Positions 1 through 4,164 of a DNA stretch of 5,966 bases are shown here, in pieces. The position numbers were made by a program, and so were the translations under genes. The DNA is taken from contig JAITNT010000101.1 in NCBI GenBank assembly GCA_031290295.1, forward strand, positions 1 to 5,966, written 5' to 3'. Below the pieces are notes generated by a model that worked only from the letters and a program-made list of their open reading frames with translations, had not been told where the DNA came from and searched no databases. Position 1 is the first letter of the stretch; the number at the start of each line of letters is the position of its first letter. The DNA comes from Clostridiales bacterium (GTDB lineage: Bacteria; Bacillota; Clostridia; Christensenellales; DUVY01).

Positions 1-1
1 G

Positions 2-229
2 ACAAGCTCGGTTGACACTATTACCGAGATACACATTCAACAAGCCATGAAGGAGCTTCTCAAGGGGCGCACGTCGTTCGTTATAGCGCACCGCCTGTCC
101 ACAATCAAGAACGCCGACATTATTCTCGTAATGAATCACGGCGATATTATAGAGCAAGGCAGCCACGACGAATTGATGGCGAAGAACGGCTTCTACTGCG
201 ATTTGTACAACAGTCAGTTTGCCGAATGA
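2..229 (+). CDS. ABC exporter ATP-binding domain, C-terminal end (5' truncated by window edge)
   Basis: Only the last 75 codons are present; the reading frame is open to the left edge, so the ATG at 47 is internal and not the start. The fragment opens with the D-loop (SSVDT, fragment residues 2-6) and carries the switch-histidine motif VIAHRLSTI (His at fragment residue 30). The usual end of an exporter nucleotide-binding domain follows, with [12 protein letters not shown] and a final LYNSQF-like segment. This pattern is typical of fused membrane/ATPase half-transporters of the MsbA/LmrA/BmrA type, which use ATP to export lipids, drugs or peptides across the cytoplasmic membrane. The substrate cannot be told from this end. 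The TGA stop overlaps the ribosome binding site of the next gene, so the two are probably co-transcribed. Walker A, Walker B and the signature motif lie outside the window. Confidence 0.93.
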   Translation, partial: TSSVDTITEIHIQQAMKELLKGRTSFVIAHRLSTIKNADIILVMNHGDIIEQGSHDELMAKNGFYCDLYNSQFAE

Positions 230-238
230 GGATTTGTT

Positions 239-895
239 ATGAGAAAAGTTAAAAGAATGCTGTTATTACTGGCGGCGGCGGTTACGCTTATGACGGCTTG
301 CTCCTCGCGCTTGACCGATTTGCGTTTGGTATGGGATCAATTGTACCTGAATCTGGGCGACCGCGCCGCTTATATGAGCTTTACCTCGGGTTCGGACAAA
401 AGCTTAGACGACTTCTGCACGGCGTTCGAGGACGCGCGGGCGACGTTCGGGCTGGGCGGTTTTTCTTATAGCGATAACGGCGAGAACAAGACGTTTATGC
501 CGGGCGCGGAGAACGCTCCGGCGGTTTCCGGCATAGCCTACGGAGAAACGACCTTTATGACCTATGTTTTCCGCGCGGGCGAGGAGGACGGCAAAATTTA
601 CGCCGACGTCACGCTGATTTGCACGATGTCCGGCACCGCCGAAATAGACGGAACGGTTACGGCTGTACAGACTATGCCGGTTACGCTTATCGCCAACCCC
701 GTTCACCCCGAAGCGTCGCTAGGCTTCAAGCTGTACGCCATGAAAACCGACGAGAACGAAACGGAGAACGCTCAAACCGTCCCCGTGTTCTGCTTCAGAA
801 TATATTTTGAAAGGTTCGGCGCGGACTTCAAGGCGGTCTCCGTCGCGAACAACAACCACGCCGGACTGGCGGAAATATCAATGGGGTCGGAGTGA
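239..895 (+). CDS. Predicted lipoprotein of unknown function
   Basis: A 218-residue protein with a type II signal peptide: basic start (MRKVKR), hydrophobic core (residues 7-19) and lipobox-like MTAC with the acylated cysteine at residue 21. Met at the -3 position is less usual than Leu but acceptable. It should be exported and anchored to the outer face of the cytoplasmic membrane. The mature part (about 198 residues) looks soluble and beta-rich, is fairly acidic and holds three further cysteines (60, 128, 185). I recognise no family. The start is supported by GAGGA at 228-232, six bases before the ATG and overlapping the TGA of the upstream ABC gene, so translation of the two may be coupled. 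It could be an accessory of that transporter, but this is inference from position only. Confidence 0.85.
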   Translation: MRKVKRMLLLLAAAVTLMTACSSRLTDLRLVWDQLYLNLGDRAAYMSFTSGSDKSLDDFCTAFEDARATFGLGGFSYSDNGENKTFMPGAENAPAVSGIAYGETTFMTYVFRAGEEDGKIYADVTLICTMSGTAEIDGTVTAVQTMPVTLIANPVHPEASLGFKLYAMKTDENETENAQTVPVFCFRIYFERFGADFKAVSVANNNHAGLAEISMGSE

Positions 896-917
896 ACAGG
901 CTTTGCCCTCTTTTCCA

Positions 918-945
918 TGCGGGCGACCGCCCCCGTTCGCCCGCA
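918..945. other. GC-rich hairpin downstream of the lipoprotein gene
   Basis: A perfect 9-bp inverted repeat: TGCGGGCGA at 918-926 and its complement at 937-945, with a 10-base loop. It lies 22 bp after the lipoprotein stop codon, where a transcription terminator would be expected. No T run follows on either strand, so it is not a standard intrinsic terminator. It could act as an mRNA 3' stabiliser or a weak terminator. The rest of 946-1040 holds a C9 run (963-971) and then AT-rich DNA, with no gene that I can see. Confidence 0.5.
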
Positions 946-1045
946 CATAACATTACCCGCCGCCCCCCCCCGTCCGCCTTAGAGCGCGCATAACCGTGCT
1001 GAAAATTAGAAAACTTAAAATATGGTTAAAAATTAAAAATCGGGC

Positions 1046-1072
1046 GGTTCGGGTATTGACACGAACCCCGAA
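1046..1072. promoter_or_regulatory. Possible operator: inverted repeats around the -35 element
   Basis: TTCGGG (1048-1053) and CCCGAA (1067-1072) form one inverted repeat. GGTTCG (1046-1051) and CGAACC (1062-1067) form a second, overlapping one. Both enclose the TTGACA at 1056-1061, so a dimeric regulator bound here would block RNA polymerase. The half-sites are only 6 bp and in GC-rich DNA could occur by chance. No known operator is recognised. Confidence 0.3.
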
Positions 1073-1084
1073 CAGTGGTATGCT
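1056..1084 (+). promoter_or_regulatory. Sigma-A type promoter, extended -10, for the zinc-ribbon gene pair
   Basis: TTGACA (1056-1061), a 17-bp spacer, then TATGCT (1079-1084). A TG at 1076-1077 gives an extended -10 element. An A/T-rich stretch at about 1000-1040 sits just upstream and could act as an UP element. Transcription should begin near 1091, giving a leader of about 30 bases before the ATG at 1123. Overlapping inverted repeats straddle the -35 and are listed separately. Confidence 0.8.
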
Positions 1085-1122
1085 TTCCTCATAAGCATAA
1101 TAAATTGTAAAGAGGTGGTAGT

Positions 1123-1887
1123 ATGTTTTGCTCATTTTGCGGACACAAATTAAAGGACGGGTTAAATTTCTGCGACGAGTGCGGCAGTCAGGTCGCGGAG
1201 TCCGCGAGCGACGCGCCGTCCGCGCCCGCGCAAAACAACGCGGGCTTTCAACCGTCCGCGCAAGCTAATTACAGCTATCCTCCCGTGAATAATCCGCCGC
1301 AGCAGAGCTACGTTTACGGCTGCGGCTACGGAGCGAACACATACGCCTCGGCGTATAACGCGACCGCGGGCGCCGCTCAGTACGCGCCCGAAGCGCCCGA
1401 GCAGCAGCCCGTTATCGCGCCGGTGCAACAGCAGCCTGCGCCGGGACAGCAGACCGCGCCGCAGCAACCCGTTATCGCGCCGGGACAGCCTTACGTGCAG
1501 CAATACAACCCGCCCGCGGCACAAAATCAAAATCCGCAAGGCTACAATCAATATAATAATCCGCACGGCAACCCCTACAACGCTCCCTACGCCAACCCCT
1601 ACAATCCGTACGGCTATCAGCAAGGCGGAGCCGCCGCGAAGCCCTGCGTCGCGGGGCTTGTGCTGGGAATTGTCTCGCTGGTGCTGTTCGCGTTCGGATT
1701 TGTTCATATAATTGCCGCGGCTTTGCTTCTCGGAGCAAGTATTTTTGCCCTTGTTTTGGGCGTAAAGGCAAAGAAAAACAACTCCCGCTTAGGCACGGCC
1801 GCGCTTATTTTGGGAATTATCGGCGTAGTGCTGAACTCGGTATCGACGCTCGTTATGTTGAGTTACGGCAGCTACTTTCTTTTTTAG
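1123..1887 (+). CDS. Zinc-ribbon protein with Pro/Gln/Tyr-rich linker and C-terminal membrane domain
   Basis: A 254-residue protein in three parts. Residues 1-24 form a short zinc ribbon, with Cys 3, 6, 17 and 20 in a CxxC-x10-CxxC arrangement and the CGHKL / CGSQV signatures. Residues 25-172 are low complexity, rich in Pro, Gln, Asn, Tyr and Ala, with a 20-residue-period repeat of QQPVIAP (94-100 and 114-120) and several NPY repeats (about 146-165). Residues 173-248 hold two or three hydrophobic segments with a basic KAKKNN turn between them; this resembles the DUF4190-type membrane domain often joined to such linkers. The likely topology is a cytoplasmic zinc ribbon and disordered region tethered to the membrane. 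The start follows GAGGTG (1112-1117) with five bases of spacing, downstream of a strong promoter. The molecular role is unknown; this architecture is common in Firmicutes without a defined function. Confidence 0.9.
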   Translation: MFCSFCGHKLKDGLNFCDECGSQVAESASDAPSAPAQNNAGFQPSAQANYSYPPVNNPPQQSYVYGCGYGANTYASAYNATAGAAQYAPEAPEQQPVIAPVQQQPAPGQQTAPQQPVIAPGQPYVQQYNPPAAQNQNPQGYNQYNNPHGNPYNAPYANPYNPYGYQQGGAAAKPCVAGLVLGIVSLVLFAFGFVHIIAAALLLGASIFALVLGVKAKKNNSRLGTAALILGIIGVVLNSVSTLVMLSYGSYFLF

Positions 1888-1938
1888 AGTCGTCCGTTTC
1901 GCCGTGTAACATAACGTTGTAATTGAAAGGAGAAAAGT

Positions 1939-2352
1939 ATGAGATTTTGTACGACATGCGGTCACGAATTGCCGGACGAAGCCTCGACGTGTCCGTCTTG
2001 CGGCGCGTTCGTAATAAAGCCCGCGGTAAAGCCCGCGTCTAAATCGGCGGAAATCGCAAAGCGGCCGTTCTTCATCATATTCATAATCACCCTTTTGGTA
2101 ATGACCGTCGGAGGATTTTTAATCAGCCGCGTCGCTGTCCGCTATAGCATACCGGTCTATTATGTGTTGCAAGCGGTAAACTATTTTATATGCACGTCGA
2201 GCCTCGCCGTTTCGGCGGTGCTTTCATGGATTGCTTTGGCAAAGGGTCGCTCGACGGCGCTTTTAAGCTGCGTAATTTCCGTGACGGCGACGGTTTGGTT
2301 TATCGAGCTGTTTACTCTTGTAAATATACTTTCTACGGCGGTTCTGGGATAG
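1939..2352 (+). CDS. Small zinc-ribbon membrane protein
   Basis: A 137-residue protein starting with a zinc ribbon: Cys 4, 7, 18 and 21, CxxC-x10-CxxC. This is the same spacing, and nearly the same CGHxLxD wording, as the preceding gene, so the two N-termini are probably paralogous. A short Lys/Ala/Pro linker (27-42) leads to hydrophobic segments at about 43-63, 71-103 (one long or two short) and 106-136, giving three or four membrane spans. The long disordered linker of its neighbour is absent. AAGGAG (1927-1932) lies six bases before the ATG. Only 51 bp separate it from the previous stop and no clear promoter is seen there, so it is probably the second gene of a two-gene operon ending at the terminator near 2516. 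The frame stays open for 81 codons after the TAG (see findings). Function unknown. Confidence 0.87.
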   Translation: MRFCTTCGHELPDEASTCPSCGAFVIKPAVKPASKSAEIAKRPFFIIFIITLLVMTVGGFLISRVAVRYSIPVYYVLQAVNYFICTSSLAVSAVLSWIALAKGRSTALLSCVISVTATVWFIELFTLVNILSTAVLG

Positions 2353-2483
2353 CGGAATCGGGCTGTTGACAAGGGCGATAATAAAAATTTTAATGCCGAC
2401 GTCAGTCTGCCGCTCGCGCGGGGCGAAACCGCGTTTTGCTCTAACGCTCTAAAATCCGGCGGTAATTTAATAGACGTTTCCTC

Positions 2484-2516
2484 GTCGCGGAAGAAAGGTT
2501 TCTTGCGGCTTTTTTT
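2484..2516 (+). terminator. Intrinsic terminator of the zinc-ribbon gene pair
   Basis: A stem joins 2484-2488 to 2505-2509 (five pairs, one of them T-G). A two-base GG bulge is followed by AAGAA (2491-2495) pairing with TTCTT (2500-2504) around a four-base loop. Seven T residues (2510-2516) follow directly. This is the form of a Rho-independent terminator on the plus strand, 130 bp after the stop at 2352. The stretch 2353-2483 between them shows no convincing gene. Confidence 0.65.
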
Positions 2517-2576
2517 CGGACGGAGTGAAAAAACGTATAAAAATCTAAGGATTTTCAAAAGATTAATTAAAAATAG

Positions 2577-2605
2577 TTTACAATTGATAGCGGAATGAAT
2601 ATAAT
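2577..2605 (+). promoter_or_regulatory. Sigma-A type promoter for the acidic zinc-ribbon gene
   Basis: TTTACA (2577-2582), a 17-bp spacer and a perfect TATAAT (2600-2605), in AT-rich DNA just after the upstream terminator. Transcription would start near 2612, leaving a leader of about 120 bases before the ATG at 2734. Confidence 0.8.
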
Positions 2606-2645
2606 ATGGAAAGATAAGAGGACGCTTGCGGGCAGACGCTGTTTT

Positions 2646-2720
2646 AGCTTATGTTTTTGCGGGGCTTTTACGCTTAACCGCTAAGCTGTCGGCGCCGCTT
2701 TTGCCGCCGTAACGCGGCGG
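2646..2720 (+). promoter_or_regulatory. Structured leader with competing hairpins next to the ribosome binding site
   Basis: Two sets of mutually exclusive pairings are visible. AGCTTA (2646-2651) or GCTTA (2672-2676) can pair with TAAGCT / TAAGC (2682-2687). CGGCG (2690-2694) can pair with CGCCG (2705-2709), or CCGCCG (2704-2709) can pair with CGGCGG (2715-2720). The last hairpin ends four bases before the GGAGG that starts translation, so folding could control ribosome access. No known riboswitch class is recognised and no U tract makes a terminator here. Confidence 0.35.
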
Positions 2721-2723
2721 TAT

Positions 2724-2728
2724 GGAGG
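2724..2728 (+). promoter_or_regulatory. Ribosome binding site that fixes the start at 2734
   Basis: GGAGG lies five bases before the ATG at 2734. An in-frame ATG at 2722 overlaps this site and has no ribosome binding site of its own, since the hairpin arm CGGCGG precedes it. The start at 2734 is therefore preferred. Confidence 0.85.
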
Positions 2729-2733
2729 TTATA

Positions 2734-3201
2734 ATGAAGAATAACAAACCGGAGTATATTATTTGTCCGCGATGCGAGCTGAATTACATTCCGAACGAGC
2801 GCAAGCGTAAGTGTTGCGACGTTTGTCTTGCCGAGCTGAATCTTGTCGACCCGATAATACTGATTCCGGACGAGGATGCCGAGCTTGAGGTGCTGTGTCC
2901 GCAATGCAAAATAAACTTTATGTCGCCCGAGGAGGAGGTCTGCTTTCTTTGCGCCAAGGAACGCATGGCGCGCGAGGCGGAGGATAACATCGACGACTGG
3001 AACTACATCGACGAGGAACCGGCAATCGTAGAGGAGGACCCCATAGAGATTTCCTTGTCCGAGCTTGCCGAGCAGGAAGCCGAGGAGGACGATTTCGCGG
3101 AAGAACCCGCCGACCCCGAGGACGAATTCGAGGAGCTCGACGAGGACGACATCGAATTCAACGACGACGAGGATTACGAGGACGAGGACGACGAGGACTA
3201 A
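2734..3201 (+). CDS. Double zinc-ribbon protein with a very acidic C-terminal tail
   Basis: A 155-residue soluble protein. Two tandem zinc-ribbon units are visible: CPRC (11-14) with CDVC (28-31), and CPQC (55-58) with CFLC (70-73). They resemble each other (CPRCELNYIP versus CPQCKINFMS) and so look like an internal duplication. An extra Cys at 27 sits beside the second knuckle of unit 1. From about residue 80 to the end the chain is low complexity, with 43 Asp/Glu among the last 75 residues, ending in almost pure D/E. Acidic tails like this occur on nucleic-acid mimics and RNA-polymerase or histone-like partners (for example the delta subunit RpoE of Bacillus), but no homology to those is seen. 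It has its own promoter and leader and converges on veg, with 31 bp between the stop codons. No family name is recognised. Confidence 0.88.
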   Translation: MKNNKPEYIICPRCELNYIPNERKRKCCDVCLAELNLVDPIILIPDEDAELEVLCPQCKINFMSPEEEVCFLCAKERMAREAEDNIDDWNYIDEEPAIVEEDPIEISLSELAEQEAEEDDFAEEPADPEDEFEELDEDDIEFNDDEDYEDEDDED

Positions 3202-3203
3202 TT

Positions 3204-3234
3204 AGCCGCGGTCGCACGTTTGGTCGGCTTTCTT
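3204..3234. terminator. Weak bidirectional terminator candidate between convergent genes
   Basis: AGCCG (3204-3208) pairs with CGGCT (3225-3229), followed by TTTCTT on the plus strand; the region just left of it is A/T-containing for the minus strand. The 16-base loop and 5-bp stem are poor. The position between two convergent stop codons is the main argument. It overlaps the repeat arm at 3215-3227. Confidence 0.3.
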
Positions 3235-3478
3235 AGCGCCCCGCGTCGGTGATTTTTACATCGTTACACAGTACGTCCGAATAGGAATATGTGACCAAAG
3301 AGGTGGTGCGGTCGGTGGCTACGCGGATTGTGAACACTGAGGGATAAATATCCTCCAAAACGCCGTTCAGCTTTATTATGCGTTTGCGTCCCCGGTTAAT
3401 GAGCATACGTACGTTTCTGCCCTTGAGGGCGGCGATTTTTTGGCGGACGCCGTCGATTTCAAATATTGCTTTTCTCAT
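3233..3478 (-). CDS. veg: Veg family protein
   Basis: An 81-residue small protein matching Bacillus subtilis Veg (86 residues) along its length. The conserved block GRKRIIKLNGVLEDIYPSVF (about residues 28-47) and the later VTYSYSDVL segment (about 62-70) correspond to Veg's GRRKTIE, GIL-TYPSVF and VSYSYADIL regions. Veg proteins are small cytoplasmic beta-barrel proteins; in B. subtilis Veg is made strongly in vegetative cells and has been linked to biofilm gene control. The frame extends upstream to 3577, but ATG 3478 is chosen because GAGGTG (plus-strand 3488-3493) lies nine bases before it and the family starts here. In many Clostridia veg sits beside yabG and the SipL-type gene; here the SipL-like gene is adjacent but divergent. 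Confidence 0.92.
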   Translation of the reverse strand: MRKAIFEIDGVRQKIAALKGRNVRMLINRGRKRIIKLNGVLEDIYPSVFTIRVATDRTTSLVTYSYSDVLCNDVKITDAGR

Positions 3479-3487
3479 TTGTATATG

Positions 3488-3493
3488 CACCTC
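3488..3493 (-). promoter_or_regulatory. Ribosome binding site that fixes the veg start
   Basis: On the minus strand GAGGTG lies nine bases before ATG 3478. It contains an in-frame GTG of the longer open frame, which shows that the residues upstream of the Met are not normally translated. Confidence 0.8.
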
Positions 3494-3551
3494 ATTGCTT
3501 GTCGCATCCGACGGTCGGACCGTTCCGTCCCCGCCCTTCGTCAATTTAACC

Positions 3552-3581
3552 GTTATAAAACAGTATTCCCGCCGCAATCAA
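3552..3581 (-). promoter_or_regulatory. Possible promoter of veg
   Basis: On the minus strand TTGATT (plus 3576-3581), an 18-bp spacer and TATAAC (plus 3552-3557) give a moderate sigma-A match, about 75 bases upstream of the veg ATG. A second TTGACG at plus 3538-3543 has no partner -10. Confidence 0.45.
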
Positions 3582-3607
3582 GAAATAAACCTTTTTCCGG
3601 AGTTTTA

Positions 3608-3635
3608 ACCGACCAAACGATACCGACCAAACGTG
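3608..3635. repeat. Direct repeat pair upstream of veg, with an inverted third copy at 3215-3227
   Basis: ACCGACCAAACG occurs at 3608-3619 and 3622-3633 (period 14). The second copy extends to CCGACCAAACGTG (3623-3635), whose exact 13-base reverse complement is at 3215-3227, just past the acidic-protein stop codon. The veg unit is thus bracketed by an inverted repeat. Confidence 0.6.
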
Positions 3636-3654
3636 AATCGGCACTGCGCTAGCG

Positions 3655-3766
3655 GTACGGGTTCTCCTTGTTCTTCCGTACACAATAAAATCAAAACAAA
3701 ATCAATGTCATGTTGAGCGTAGTCGAAACATCTCTTCGCCGCTTTCACCGCCCCATACAATAAAAC
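3655..3766. repeat. Interspersed repeat, copy 1
   Basis: The order of motifs is GTACGG (3655-3660), a 15-base loop, CCGTACACAATA (3676-3687), ATGTCA (3705-3710), AGTCGAAACAT (3721-3731), then GCCGC, CACCG and ATACAATAAAAC. The same order and near-identical motifs recur at 5766-5885. The middle part resembles a GTTGAGCGTAGTCGAAACAT sequence that I recall as a recurrent intergenic repeat in many bacterial assemblies; this is from memory and unverified. Confidence 0.65.
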
Positions 3767-3773
3767 TAGTCCT

Positions 3774-3880
3774 ATCCGTCATTGCGAACGAGGTGAAGCC
3801 GAAGTGAGGCAATCCGGTTTAATTTTATCCTCCTTCTTTATTCCGCATTACCGCATGTAGCAGGCGGTTTCCGGATTGCC
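3774..3880. repeat. Second interspersed repeat module with a long inverted repeat
   Basis: It begins TATCC GTCATTGCGAACGA and runs to GAGGCAATCCGG. This resembles the common CGTCATTGCGA-type intergenic repeat of many bacterial genomes (from memory). GGCAATCCGG (3808-3817) is the exact reverse complement of CCGGATTGCC (3871-3880), a 10-bp stem around 53 bases of mostly pyrimidine-rich DNA. No open frame or start site is visible. Confidence 0.55.
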
Positions 3881-3886
3881 GTGACA

Positions 3887-4071
3887 GCCTTTTGCGGTGA
3901 GCGTAAGCGGCGCAAAAGGCGTGAAAAGGGGGTGAATTGCCGTGCGCATAGCGCACGGCAGAGGGGGAAAGGCGTAAGAGCAATACGGGATTTACCCCGT
4001 ATGCGATATAGCTTGTCCCCCTTACCGGAGTGAATAAAAATCCAAAGGACCTTTATTCGCTCCGTAATTTT
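3887..4071. other. Cluster of four strong hairpins (structured element of unknown role)
   Basis: H1: GCCTTTTGCG 3887-3896 with 3911-3920 (10 bp), loop containing GCGTAAGC. H2: TGCCGTGCGC 3938-3947 with 3951-3960 (10 bp, loop ATA). H3: ATACGGG 3983-3989 with 3996-4002 (7 bp). H4: 4026-4038 with 4052-4064 (13 bp, one T-G pair), extended by three pairs past a bulged C and followed by TTTT (4068-4071). AAGGGGG (3926-3932) can also pair with CCCCCTT (4017-4023), enclosing H2 and H3 as a three-way junction. H4 could terminate plus-strand transcription. No coding frame is seen. It may be repeat DNA or a noncoding RNA. Confidence 0.55.
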
Positions 4072-4083
4072 ACGTCAAATTTG

Positions 4084-4112
4084 TCATAAATCGGACGAAA
4101 CGGCGATATGAT
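4084..4112 (+). promoter_or_regulatory. Possible sporulation (sigma-E-like) promoter of the SipL-like gene
   Basis: TCATAAA (4084-4090), 14 bases, then GATATGAT (4105-4112) fit the sigma-E form (about KMATATT, 13-15 bases, CATACAMT) with 5 of 8 matches in the -10. No sigma-A pair is convincing: TTGTCA (4081) is 20 bases from TATGAT. SipL in Clostridioides difficile is under sigma-E control, which makes this reading sensible, but the match is imperfect. The transcript would start near 4119. Confidence 0.4.
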
Positions 4113-4164
4113 ATAGTGTTTAGGACAAAACATGAAAAGAACTTATTTTTAGGGGGCACAGATT

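Noticed and set aside
1040..1075. tRNA-like GGTTCG sequence
   Set aside because: No acceptor stem or cloverleaf can be built around it; the bases belong to the promoter dyads.
1162..1707. Long minus-strand open frame opposite the zinc-ribbon gene
   Set aside because: It is an antisense shadow of GC-rich Pro/Gln codons, rich in Arg with no domain and no ribosome site. The plus strand has clear domains and a promoter.
2366..2394. TTGACA, 17 bp, TTTAAT: a good sigma-A promoter match on the plus strand
   Set aside because: It starts just after a stop codon and would be ended about 120 bp later by the terminator at 2484-2516, with no gene or RNA seen between. It is kept only as a possible short transcript, not as a feature.
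2722..2733. Start of the acidic protein at the ATG at 2722
   Set aside because: This ATG overlaps the ribosome binding site of the ATG at 2734 and is preceded by a hairpin arm, not by a ribosome site.
3479..3577. N-terminal extension of Veg to an ATG at 3577
   Set aside because: The added residues do not match the family, and the ribosome binding site lies inside that extension, directly before ATG 3478.
3378..3652. Plus-strand open frames overlapping veg
   Set aside because: They are antisense to a clear Veg homologue and have no ribosome sites.
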